Below, in pieces: positions 5,740 through 13,037 of a stretch of 13,733 nucleotides of DNA. The stretch covers positions 1 to 13,733 of the forward strand of contig CAKUDT010000011.1 of the NCBI GenBank assembly GCA_934645125.1, given 5' to 3'. How positions within the stretch are numbered: position 1 is the stretch's first letter; every line of letters starts with the position of its first letter. A program made the translations under genes and the position numbers. The notes beneath the pieces were generated by a model. The model worked only from the letters and a program-made list of their open reading frames with translations. It had not been told where the DNA came from and made no database searches. Source of the stretch: an uncultured Eggerthellaceae bacterium. GTDB lineage: Bacteria; Actinomycetota; Coriobacteriia; Coriobacteriales; Eggerthellaceae.

Positions 5740-6642
5740 CTACAAAACACCTTGATTCTTCAAATCTTGCAGCTCAGCAGCGGAAAGCGCATCGCCCACG
5801 CAAATGGCGAAAACCTTGTTCCCTACGCAATCAACACGTGCATCGAAAGCACTCGCAACGCCGAAGGAGAAGTCGAGGATGCGCTTCGAAAGCGCCTCTT
5901 GCGTGGCCGTCAAGCAAAGCACGGCAACGTCGCCGGTGCGCACCGTTTTTGCCATACGAGCAACATCGCCATACGCCTGAGGCTTCAAAACCGTCAGAAG
6001 ACGCGGGGCCGGACCCGTTGACTGACGCGCGGATACCGCCGAAAACGCTTCGTACGACAAACCTGCAGGACGCAGCGTTGGCTGCTCGGACAACGGCGAG
6101 ATCACCGCCGGCTTCTCAGGAGCGATTTGAGGTTCAGCGGGCTGCGAGAAGCTATCCGTTGTGGGCGTGAACAGTGAGTTCAGGCCTTCCGAGCGCAATT
6201 CGCGCGACGACGTTTCAAAATCGAACGCGCCGCGGTCGGCAGATGCCCCTTCAGACGCGCGAGAATTCCAGTCGGAATGCGTATCGATGTCCAGCTGCGT
6301 GTTAGCGCGCACGTCATCGATGGAAACCAAACGGGGACGAGTTACGCCGCCAGAAGCAGACGGGCGGTCATATGAGGAACGCCCCGAACGGTCATCGTAG
6401 GAATCCCGCGAGGAATTGCGGCTTGAGCGATTATCGTAATCGTTGGCATACGAACCTCGATTATCGTACGAATCGTAATCGTCGTAGCCGCCCTCGTCGT
6501 AATCGTCGTAGCCAGCATCTTCGTAGTCATCGTAATCGTCGTAGCCATCGTTATGGTGATCGTTTTTCGACCCAAAACCCAGCTTCGATTTGAGACCGTC
6601 AAACATGCCGCCTTCCGACGATCCGATTTTTGGAAGTTCCAT
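5740..6642 (-). CDS. sepF: SepF, FtsZ-binding membrane anchor with long acidic linker
   Basis: SepF bundles and tethers FtsZ filaments to the membrane, often in place of FtsA. The C-terminal SepF domain is at about 216-288, with YGDVARMAKTVRTGDVAVLC and FDARVDCVGNKVFAICV. The N terminus contains the expected amphipathic membrane helix MFDGLKSKLGFGSK, but it begins at residue 13. An alternative ATG at 6606 (GGAAGG upstream) would put that helix at the true N terminus, as in known SepF proteins. ATG 6642 has AGGTGG upstream and is given here as the outer limit. Residues 28-60 are strikingly acidic: 16 Asp/Glu and 8 Tyr in 33 residues, with no Lys or Arg. The rest of the linker (to about 210) is Ser/Arg/Tyr-rich and probably disordered. 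At 300 residues it is much longer than classical SepF of about 150. Confidence 0.93.
   Translation of the reverse strand: MELPKIGSSEGGMFDGLKSKLGFGSKNDHHNDGYDDYDDYEDAGYDDYDEGGYDDYDSYDNRGSYANDYDNRSSRNSSRDSYDDRSGRSSYDRPSASGGVTRPRLVSIDDVRANTQLDIDTHSDWNSRASEGASADRGAFDFETSSRELRSEGLNSLFTPTTDSFSQPAEPQIAPEKPAVISPLSEQPTLRPAGLSYEAFSAVSARQSTGPAPRLLTVLKPQAYGDVARMAKTVRTGDVAVLCLTATQEALSKRILDFSFGVASAFDARVDCVGNKVFAICVGDALSAAELQDLKNQGVL
6473..6546 (-). repeat. Short DNA repeats encoding GYDDYD in SepF
   Basis: The 17-base unit TCGTAATCGTCGTAGCC (plus-strand reading) occurs exactly at 6473-6489, 6497-6513 and 6530-6546, with further partial copies between. On the coding strand it gives Gly-Tyr-Asp-Asp-Tyr-Asp. 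This is a coding microrepeat, likely to vary in copy number between strains. It is not a CRISPR array. Confidence 0.85.
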
Positions 6643-6698
6643 AATGCCACCTAATTAATCTGGGCGCAGCGCGCCACCGTCACACCTTGATCAAAAAG

Positions 6699-7391
6699 CT
6701 ATTCCGTAAAGGAGTCGCTGAAAATCGCACGACCCACGCGAATCATTGTTGCACCCGCAGCAATGGCCTCGCGCCAGTCTTCACTCATCCCCATAGAAAG
6801 CTCCGTGAATGTATCTGAATCATTTTCCCCTATTTCCTGGCGAATCTGGCGAAAAAGAGACGCTAAACCCGTAAATGTTTCGAAAGCGATATGTTTGTCG
6901 CCTTGAGGGGCCATAGTCATAAGGCCACGCGGGCGCACATGAGGACACGAAAGCGCAACCTTTACCAGCGCAAGCGCATCCGCAGGCGCACATCCGCCCT
7001 TCGATTCTTCGCCCGAAACATTAACTTCAATCAGGACATCCTGCACCTTGTCAAACTTTGCGGCAGCTTTCTCGATAGCCTGAATATGATGCTCTTGATA
7101 CACTGAGTGGATAAGGCAGGCATGCTGAACGATATGCGGAATAGCGCGCGACTGCACGTTGCCAATAAAATGCCAGTTTTCCTGGGGAAACGCTGCTGCT
7201 TTTTCTTCAAGGCACTCGGGGCGGTTCTCACCGAAGTCATGATCGCCCGCAGAAATTGCCAGCGCAACTTCGGGCGCTCCAACGGTCTTCGACACTCCAA
7301 TAAGCAAAACCTCATGCGGGTCACGCCCCGCCTGTTTGCATACCTCGTCTACTTCTTGGCGAACCGTACGATAATTCTTATCTGCGCTCAT
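6699..7391 (-). CDS. yggS: YggS/PROSC family pyridoxal phosphate homeostasis protein
   Basis: A single-domain PLP-binding barrel protein that buffers pyridoxal phosphate; no enzymatic activity is firmly known. The PLP lysine is K35 in LIGVSKTVG. Other family blocks are FGENRPEC (53-60), HFIGNVQSR (74-82), GLMTMAP (156-162), LSMGMSEDWREAI (198-210) and IRVGRAIF (217-224). The usual HxQxNK reads NVQSR, a small departure. The length of 230 residues is normal. The start ATG lies two bases after the pgeF stop, with AAGGAG inside the end of pgeF. The position just before sepF is conserved in Actinobacteria and Firmicutes. Confidence 0.94.
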   Translation of the reverse strand: MSADKNYRTVRQEVDEVCKQAGRDPHEVLLIGVSKTVGAPEVALAISAGDHDFGENRPECLEEKAAAFPQENWHFIGNVQSRAIPHIVQHACLIHSVYQEHHIQAIEKAAAKFDKVQDVLIEVNVSGEESKGGCAPADALALVKVALSCPHVRPRGLMTMAPQGDKHIAFETFTGLASLFRQIRQEIGENDSDTFTELSMGMSEDWREAIAAGATMIRVGRAIFSDSFTE

Positions 7392-7393
7392 CT

Positions 7394-8230
7394 CTATCTC
7401 CTTATTCCGAAAGCGCCCTGGCGCCCACAGACGCCGCCGCTTGCTCTATATGAGAACAACCGATCGCCGTTGCATATCGTGCACTCATCCGCATAAGCCA
7501 CTCGCTGGGGGTCAAGACCCGCCTGCTGGGCATCAGCGGCAACGGCAGCGGCAAGATCAACATGTCGCCCGTCCAACAATACCGCAGAACCATACGCTTC
7601 ACTAAATTGCCGTGCAATCTCTGCGGAAACTTCGAAACACGAGGCGCAGATATGAGGGCCAAGGTAAAGGTTGTAGGAAGCCGCGCCCACATTGAAGTCC
7701 GCTTTTTCGTCTTGGAGCGTCATTTCGCGCACGGCTTTTCCAACAATGCCCGCCAACGCTCCACGCCACCCCGCGTGGAGTACCGCGAAACGTCCCGAAG
7801 GAGACACGACAATCGCGGGAAGACAATCGGCGAAGCAGAGGAGCGCTGCTTTTTCGGTAACGTTAACGATAACGCCATCGGCCCCTTCTGCTGCTTGCTG
7901 CGCATACGCACCCCACGCTTCCAAACTGCCACAATCCACCGTAATCAGATTCGTGCCGTGAATCTGATTCGGCACCAGCACAGGCGCCTGGGAAAACCCC
8001 AACGCATCAAGAAGAAGCTGCCTGTTTTGAGCTACGGCAAACGCATCGTCGTTTACATGCGTTGCCAAATTCAGCGAATCATAAGGCGGTTTGCTCACGC
8101 CACCGAAGCGCAACGTAAACCCGGCATAAACGCCAACAGACGACGCAAGAGCGTCGTCTGTCAGAAAAGATATGGCATTAACCGTATGCTGCTCCAAATG
8201 CGGATAAGGCAGCCGATTCAGGCACGCCAT
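7394..8230 (-). CDS. pgeF: Multicopper-oxidase-like (laccase domain) protein, PgeF/YfiH family
   Basis: Members of this family (YlmD/YfiH/PgeF, related to LACC1) act on purine nucleosides, and PgeF is reported as a peptidoglycan-editing factor. Sequence landmarks are GVYAGFTLRFGGVS (33-46) and QIHG (89-92). They continue with CFADCLPAIV (132-141), VLHAGWRG (150-157), LGPHICASCFEV (190-201) and CTICNGDRLFSYR (250-262). The metal-binding triad H91, C136 and H152 is intact. The length of 278 residues is typical. The gene begins 10 bases after ftsZ, with only a weak ribosome binding site, so coupling to ftsZ translation is likely. It ends two bases before yggS. Confidence 0.92.
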   Translation of the reverse strand: MACLNRLPYPHLEQHTVNAISFLTDDALASSVGVYAGFTLRFGGVSKPPYDSLNLATHVNDDAFAVAQNRQLLLDALGFSQAPVLVPNQIHGTNLITVDCGSLEAWGAYAQQAAEGADGVIVNVTEKAALLCFADCLPAIVVSPSGRFAVLHAGWRGALAGIVGKAVREMTLQDEKADFNVGAASYNLYLGPHICASCFEVSAEIARQFSEAYGSAVLLDGRHVDLAAAVAADAQQAGLDPQRVAYADECTICNGDRLFSYRASGGVCGRQGAFGIRR

Positions 8231-8240
8231 GGCGCATCAC

Positions 8241-9461
8241 TTAGCGCTGGCGACGCAGAAAATCGGGGATGTAATCCTCATCGGCGAAGCGGTTAGCATT
8301 TGCAGAATAGCTGCTGGTAGGCGCGCCGTATGAAGGCGTACTGGCCGCAGGTTTTGCCGCAGCGGTGTTTGCGTACTGCGACGTGTACGATGAAGTTGCT
8401 GCCGGCTTAGCAGCTGCCTGCGTGTTGTACTGAGACGTGCTTGCCGCATACGAAGGCTCCGTGGACGAGAACAAGTTCTTGTTGGAGAAGTCCATGGAGG
8501 ACTGGCTTGCCTGAGACTTGAAGCCCGTGGCAATAACGGTGATACGCACATTGTCTTCCATGCGCTCATCGATGATCTGACCGTAAATGATGTTGGCGTT
8601 CTCATCGGCACAAGCCTCAACGGTACGAGCTGCTTCGTCAACTTCTGCTAGCGTAAGGTCGGGACCGCCAGCAATAGAGAACAGCACGCGCGTTGCGCCG
8701 GCAATAGAAGCCTCCAGCAAGCTGGAGTTCGTTGCCTGCTGAGCGGCTTCGAGCGCACGATTCTCGCCCGAGGCAATGCCAATGCCCATCATAGCGGTAC
8801 CGGCATCCTTCATAACGGTGCGGATGTCTGCAAAGTCAAGGTTGATCAGGCCGGGAATCGTGATCAGGTCGGTCACGCCCTGGATGCCCTGGCGCAGCGT
8901 ATCGTCGGCAATGCGGAACGCATCAATCATGCTGGTCTTCTTCTCAACAATCTCAAGAAGACGATCGTTCGGGATAACAATGAGCGTGTCAACCTTCTGA
9001 GACAGCAGGTCAATACCCTGCTCTGCCTGATTGCGGCGTGTGCGGCCTTCGAACGAGAACGGCTTGGTAACAATACCTACCGTAAGAGCACCAATTTCCT
9101 CACGCGCAATCTCGGCGATGATAGGAGCAGCGCCCGTGCCCGTGCCGCCACCTTCGCCTGCGGTAACGAACACCATGTCCGCATCGCCCAAAGCCTCGCG
9201 AATCTCTGCGCGGCTTTCCTCGGCAGCCTGGCAGCCAATCTCGGGATTCGCACCCGCGCCCAAACCGCGCGTCAGCTCTTCGCCAATGTGAATCGTGCGA
9301 TCGGCATTGGACATAACCAAAGCCTGATTGTCGGTGTTGATGGCAATGAATTCAACACCCTGAACGCCTGCTTCGACCATGCGGTTCACCGCATTGGTTC
9401 CGCCGCCGCCTACGCCGACGACCTTGATTACTGCCAAGTGCTCGGAACCCGTCATGTTCAT
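8241..9461 (-). CDS. ftsZ: Cell division GTPase FtsZ
   Basis: A tubulin homologue that polymerises into the Z ring. The GTP-binding region has KVVGVGGGGTNAVN (13-26), the tubulin loop AGEGGGTGTGAAP (101-113) with Glu instead of the common Met as in Actinobacteria, and NQAEQGIDL (144-152). The T7 catalytic loop is NLDFADIRTVM (207-217). After residue 315 comes a disordered linker of about 75 residues containing a duplicated Tyr/Ala/Lys/Pro segment. It is followed by the C-terminal peptide EDYIPDFLRRQR (395-406) that binds SepF or similar partners. The length of 406 is normal. A perfect GGAGG (9468-9472) sits 6 bases before the ATG. No ftsA is present upstream. Confidence 0.98.
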   Translation of the reverse strand: MNMTGSEHLAVIKVVGVGGGGTNAVNRMVEAGVQGVEFIAINTDNQALVMSNADRTIHIGEELTRGLGAGANPEIGCQAAEESRAEIREALGDADMVFVTAGEGGGTGTGAAPIIAEIAREEIGALTVGIVTKPFSFEGRTRRNQAEQGIDLLSQKVDTLIVIPNDRLLEIVEKKTSMIDAFRIADDTLRQGIQGVTDLITIPGLINLDFADIRTVMKDAGTAMMGIGIASGENRALEAAQQATNSSLLEASIAGATRVLFSIAGGPDLTLAEVDEAARTVEACADENANIIYGQIIDERMEDNVRITVIATGFKSQASQSSMDFSNKNLFSSTEPSYAASTSQYNTQAAAKPAATSSYTSQYANTAAAKPAASTPSYGAPTSSYSANANRFADEDYIPDFLRRQR

Positions 9462-9507
9462 TTGTTTCCTCCAGATATATCTCGTTTATGCCGTGAAGCA
9501 CAATCTA

Positions 9508-9636
9508 TTAGCAAACATAGCTAACTGATAATTTTACACAATGCAGCTCAGTTTGCAATAAAGACCATAATTCATCCCCATATTCGCGTGTCATTTTCCG
9601 CGAATCGTCAATAATCGCCACTCGTGTGTACGCCAT
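9508..9636 (-). CDS. Doubtful 42-codon ORF between ftsQ and ftsZ
   Basis: An open frame starting MAYTRVAIIDDSRKM and ending LSVSYVC, 22 bases after the ftsQ stop. It is hydrophilic and mixed in charge, with no family I recognise. It has no clear ribosome binding site, its second half is A/T-rich and it covers the putative ftsZ promoter, all of which argue against a real gene. It is listed because it fills most of the only sizeable gap in the cluster. Confidence 0.15.
   Translation of the reverse strand: MAYTRVAIIDDSRKMTREYGDELWSLLQTELHCVKLSVSYVC
9531..9558 (-). promoter_or_regulatory. Putative ftsZ promoter
   Basis: On the minus strand TTGCAA (9553-9558) and TAAAAT (9531-9536) are 16 bases apart, 70 bases before the ftsZ start. 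The surrounding sequence is locally A/T-rich compared with the flanking genes. The predicted leader contains a small hairpin TTAGC/GCTAA (9508-9524). A 6-pair inverted repeat, TTCGCG/CGCGAA, lies upstream (9583-9604). Confidence 0.5.
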
Positions 9637-9658
9637 ACGCCAGGCCTGCCGCAACGCA

Positions 9659-10666
9659 CTATAGCGAACGCCACGTGGGACTGGCAACGCTGCGCACGTT
9701 GATATAGGCAATGTTGCCTTCGTGCTCGGAAAGCAGCGCCAGACACACGCGCTCTTTCTCGCGGATATTCTCGGCGGCACCGAATGCAATCTCAACGCCG
9801 TTTTCGAGCGTAAGAATAGTTGATTCAGCATCTGTCGCGGAAACACGCACCACCTGTTTTGCCAGCTCGGTTGTCATGCCCGAAACAATAGCCAGCGCGT
9901 TATTCACGTTGCTATCGGTGCAAACCGTTCCGATTTCCGCCGAGGTGCCATAAGGAACGTCCACGATCTGCAGAACCGATTCCGCATCGATATACACTTG
10001 CTCGCTCACCGTTGCCGCCGCTTGCGATTCTTTATCGGGAATAGGCATGAGCCACGTTTTATCCTGCGCAATGGCCCACACACGCGTTACGGCAGAGTTT
10101 CCCGTGGGCACCGCCACCGTTGCCGCAATCTTGCGCTCCGTTACCACCAGCTCAAGCATGTCGGGAAACACACGATTCACCGCCACCGATTTGATCCACG
10201 CATCACGCAGGCAATTCTGCTCGATACGCGTGGTATCCACACGCAAAAGCGTGGTGTCATCGGGGATTTCCGCAAGCGCGATCATTTCCTCGTTCGTGAG
10301 ATGCTCGGCACCCTTGATAGAGATGTGCTGGATCTTCGCAATAGGAGCCAAGTACACGGCGAAGGCGCCAATGAGCACCACCGCGATGATGATAACAACG
10401 GCAATCACGTTTCCCGATATACGGCGCCCCGTCTGTCGGCGCTGGTCGCGGCGCTGACCGCGATTGATCTCGCCCACGGTGCGCGTAACATACGCATCGC
10501 GACCCGAAGTGCGCCCCGAAGCACGTCCTCCCGCATCGCGACCCGAGCGCGCAGAAACGTACGACCCGTTTTGCCGGGAAGACACCTGCCGCGTTGTCTG
10601 TCGTGTCGAAGGCGCGCTACGACGCGAAACCGACGAACTTGACCTCCGTTTGTAGTTGGATGCCAT
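9659..10666 (-). CDS. ftsQ: Cell division protein FtsQ with Arg-rich cytoplasmic tail
   Basis: A bitopic divisome protein that joins cytoplasmic and periplasmic parts of the septal wall machinery. Numbering from ATG 10666, residues 1-84 form a Ser/Arg-rich cytoplasmic tail with 21 basic and only 4 acidic residues. One transmembrane helix follows (about 86-108, VIAVVIIIAVVLIGAFAVYL). The POTRA domain then begins with IQHISIKGAEHLTNEEM (112-128) and includes NRVFPDMLELVVTERKIAA. The remaining beta domain ends in AYINVRS. The total of 335 residues is usual for Actinobacteria. The start overlaps the murB end by 50 bases. A TTG 27 bases upstream is possible but less likely. A GAAGGTG lies about 12 bases before the ATG. 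Confidence 0.9.
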   Translation of the reverse strand: MASNYKRRSSSSVSRRSAPSTRQTTRQVSSRQNGSYVSARSGRDAGGRASGRTSGRDAYVTRTVGEINRGQRRDQRRQTGRRISGNVIAVVIIIAVVLIGAFAVYLAPIAKIQHISIKGAEHLTNEEMIALAEIPDDTTLLRVDTTRIEQNCLRDAWIKSVAVNRVFPDMLELVVTERKIAATVAVPTGNSAVTRVWAIAQDKTWLMPIPDKESQAAATVSEQVYIDAESVLQIVDVPYGTSAEIGTVCTDSNVNNALAIVSGMTTELAKQVVRVSATDAESTILTLENGVEIAFGAAENIREKERVCLALLSEHEGNIAYINVRSVASPTWRSL

Positions 10667-11546
10667 ACCGCTTATACACCTTCGCCTGAACAAGCTCCAT
10701 GAGCGACCTCACATCGTGCGCCGTCGCCTCGTTTTCATTGACAATAAAGTTTGCATGCTTCTCGGATACCTGCGCACCCCCGATGCGCAAACCCTTGCAG
10801 CCCGCACCTTCGACCAGCACCGCGGCCGATTGTCCCTGAGGGTTTTTGAACACACTCCCGCACGAGGGACTTGAAAGCGGCTGGTTGTTGCGCCGCTTCG
10901 CCAAATTCGATTCCATCTTTCCCCTGATGAAGAAGGGGTCGGCAGGTTCAACCGCCAACGTGCATTCCAAAATGATCTCGTCGGACGCAAACGAAGAGCT
11001 GCGGTATCCCCACTGCACTTCGGCGCCAGAGCGCTTGATGAATCCGCGCTCGACCGAGTAGCTGGTCACCGAGACAACCTGATTTCCAATCCAGGTATCG
11101 CGTGAACCGGCGTTCATGCGCAACGCGCCGCCCACCGTGCCTGGTGTGCCCACCGCGAACTCCAGGCCCGCCAGCGAGCGATGAAACGCCTCTTGCACCA
11201 CCGTAGACAGAGCAACCCCCGCACCCACGTAGAACCGATGCTCGGCCTCGTCATAACGGCACGTACGGAAATCGCGCCCCAGCAGCACCATCACGCCATC
11301 GAAGCCTTCGTCGGACACCAGCACGTTCGAGCCACGCCCAAACGGCATCCAAGGAACGCCTTCCCTGCTGCATGCTTCGACCAAGCTTTTCAACGCACCT
11401 AAAGAACCCACCTGCACGAAATAGCGAGCAGGTCCACCGATATGGTACGTGGTGTGCCGAGAAAGCGGCTCGTTGAGATACACATCGCCATCGAAGGTCT
11501 CGGACACCAACAGCGCCTCAAGCGCGCAGGCATGCCGTGCGACCAT
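10617..11546 (-). CDS. murB: UDP-N-acetylenolpyruvoylglucosamine reductase
   Basis: A flavoprotein that uses NADPH to reduce UDP-GlcNAc-enolpyruvate to UDP-MurNAc, the second committed step of peptidoglycan precursor synthesis. The FAD-binding part has PFGRGSNVLVSDEGF (68-82) and GTPGTVGGALRMNAG (133-147). YRSSSF (181-186) places it among the Tyr-containing forms. Catalytic Ser231 lies in PSCGSVFKNP (227-236), with Cys where Ala is common. The proton-donor region TEVKFVG contains Glu301. The length of 309 residues is normal. The ATG abuts the murC TAG directly, and GGGAGG inside murC is 5 bases upstream, so the start is well supported. Confidence 0.96.
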   Translation of the reverse strand: MVARHACALEALLVSETFDGDVYLNEPLSRHTTYHIGGPARYFVQVGSLGALKSLVEACSREGVPWMPFGRGSNVLVSDEGFDGVMVLLGRDFRTCRYDEAEHRFYVGAGVALSTVVQEAFHRSLAGLEFAVGTPGTVGGALRMNAGSRDTWIGNQVVSVTSYSVERGFIKRSGAEVQWGYRSSSFASDEIILECTLAVEPADPFFIRGKMESNLAKRRNNQPLSSPSCGSVFKNPQGQSAAVLVEGAGCKGLRIGGAQVSEKHANFIVNENEATAHDVRSLMELVQAKVYKRYGIQLQTEVKFVGFAS

Positions 11547-12989
11547 CTACGCCTCCCGCGCGCGCAGCTCTTCAAGAAGCTGCGGGCCCATTGCCGTAAC
11601 ATCGCCCGCACCCATGGTGATAACAAGGTCGCCCGGCTGCGTGAGCTCGGCCAAACGCGCCGGCACATCAATGCGGCGAGGAACGTATTCCGCCGCCGGA
11701 TGCCCTTCGTGCGCCAGCACAACGTTCAAGAACGTTTTGCCGTTCACGCCGGGAACGGGAGCTTCGCCTGCCGAATACACATCCATGAACACCAGCTGGT
11801 CGCACAAGTCAAACGCACGCTCAAACTGGTCTTTCAGCACTTCGGTGAAAAGCGTGACGCGCGAATACCGATGCGGCTGGAACAGCACCACAACGCGCTT
11901 GAAATCAAGCTCGTGAGCTGCGGCAATAGTAGCGGCAATCTCGGTTGGATGATGCGCGTAGTCATCGACGACTGTAACGCCTGCAGCCTTGCCCACTAAA
12001 TCAAAGCGGCGATGAACGCCTTTGAACTTCGCCAAACTTGCCGCCGCCACCTGGGCATCGTAGCCCAGCGCGTCAAGCAGCGTTAAAACGCCGGCACCGT
12101 TGAGCACATTGTGACGCCCCGGATTCTGCAAAATGGAGCTGTCAACCGTTTGACCGCTCGGAAGCATGAGCGTGAACGTGCTACCTACGCCATGCGGCGT
12201 ATACGAAACAACGCACGCGTCGCAGCTTTCGGAAAAACCGTACGTCACCACATGGTTGCAAGCCTCACACGCAAGAGCAACAAGCGACGGATCATCACCG
12301 CACACCACGGCTACGCCATCGCGCGGAACCGATGAGATGAACTCGGAGAACTTACCCCTAATCTCACTCAAGTCCTTGTAATGGTCAAGATGATCGGCCT
12401 CTACGTTCGTAATGAGCACTGCTGCAGGGTTCAAATATGTGAAAGATTTATCGGATTCATCAGCCTCCACCACGTAATGAGGGCCCTTCCCCGAATGGGC
12501 GTTCGTGCCATAAGCGCGCACAATGCCACCAATCAGGAACGTGGGATCATCTCCCATGTCATCAAGCACAGACGCAAGCATGGAAGACGTGGTGGTCTTG
12601 CCGTGCGTGCCTGCAACGGCAAGCGTTTGCAGGTCGCGTCCCAAGAAGCTGAGCATCTTTGCGCGATGCCAAATAGTCAGACCTGCTTCACGCGCAGCCC
12701 TATATTCGGGATTGTTGTCCAAAATGGCAGTCGAAATGACCACGATATCGGGATGATGCGCCACGTTTTTCGCATCATGCCCAATGGAAACGGTGATGCC
12801 CGCCTCCACCAGCTGGTCAGTATATTTGCTTTGACGCAGGTCGGAGCCACTTACTTGCAAGCCCTGATCGTGCGCAACGCGCGCAATACCGCTCATACCA
12901 ACGCCACCGATGCCAATGAAATGCACCGATGTTACCGCTTTTCCTTCGACCATAAGAGGGGAATCGTTTTGTTGTTCGTTTTCAGCCAT
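11547..12989 (-). CDS. murC: UDP-N-acetylmuramate--L-alanine ligase
   Basis: An ATP-dependent ligase that adds L-Ala to UDP-MurNAc in the cytoplasm. Three Mur ligase domains are clear. The N-terminal Rossmann domain has HFIGIGGVGMSGIA (23-36). The central ATPase domain has AGTHGKTTTSSM (126-137), EADESDKSF (175-183) and GRHNVLN (291-297). The C-terminal domain has DDYAHHPTEI (342-351), QPHRYSR (371-377) and YSAGE (405-409). The length of 480 residues is standard. AAGGAG lies about 9 bases before the ATG. It follows murG by 48 bases and abuts murB. Confidence 0.97.
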   Translation of the reverse strand: MAENEQQNDSPLMVEGKAVTSVHFIGIGGVGMSGIARVAHDQGLQVSGSDLRQSKYTDQLVEAGITVSIGHDAKNVAHHPDIVVISTAILDNNPEYRAAREAGLTIWHRAKMLSFLGRDLQTLAVAGTHGKTTTSSMLASVLDDMGDDPTFLIGGIVRAYGTNAHSGKGPHYVVEADESDKSFTYLNPAAVLITNVEADHLDHYKDLSEIRGKFSEFISSVPRDGVAVVCGDDPSLVALACEACNHVVTYGFSESCDACVVSYTPHGVGSTFTLMLPSGQTVDSSILQNPGRHNVLNGAGVLTLLDALGYDAQVAAASLAKFKGVHRRFDLVGKAAGVTVVDDYAHHPTEIAATIAAAHELDFKRVVVLFQPHRYSRVTLFTEVLKDQFERAFDLCDQLVFMDVYSAGEAPVPGVNGKTFLNVVLAHEGHPAAEYVPRRIDVPARLAELTQPGDLVITMGAGDVTAMGPQLLEELRAREA

Positions 12990-13037
12990 GAGTACTTTTC
13001 TCCTTGTCTTTATGCAGAAAGCATCATACCCAAAAAC

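Noticed and set aside
5041..6021. A 326-codon plus-strand ORF opposite proC and sepF
   Set aside because: A shadow of GC-rich codons in two well-supported genes; Ser/Arg/Thr-rich composition without motifs.
6473..6546. Regularly spaced short repeats resembling a CRISPR array
   Set aside because: The repeats are 17 bases at unequal spacing, lie in the sepF reading frame and encode GYDDYD. There are no cas genes.
9462..9658. A missing or decayed ftsA between ftsQ and ftsZ
   Set aside because: The 197-base gap shows no remnant of actin-fold motifs. Absence of ftsA here is normal for Actinobacteria.
9508..9846. Long 112-codon form of the ORF between ftsQ and ftsZ
   Set aside because: Its first 70 codons are a shadow frame of ftsQ. 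Only the part after 9636 is outside a known gene and is treated separately as doubtful.
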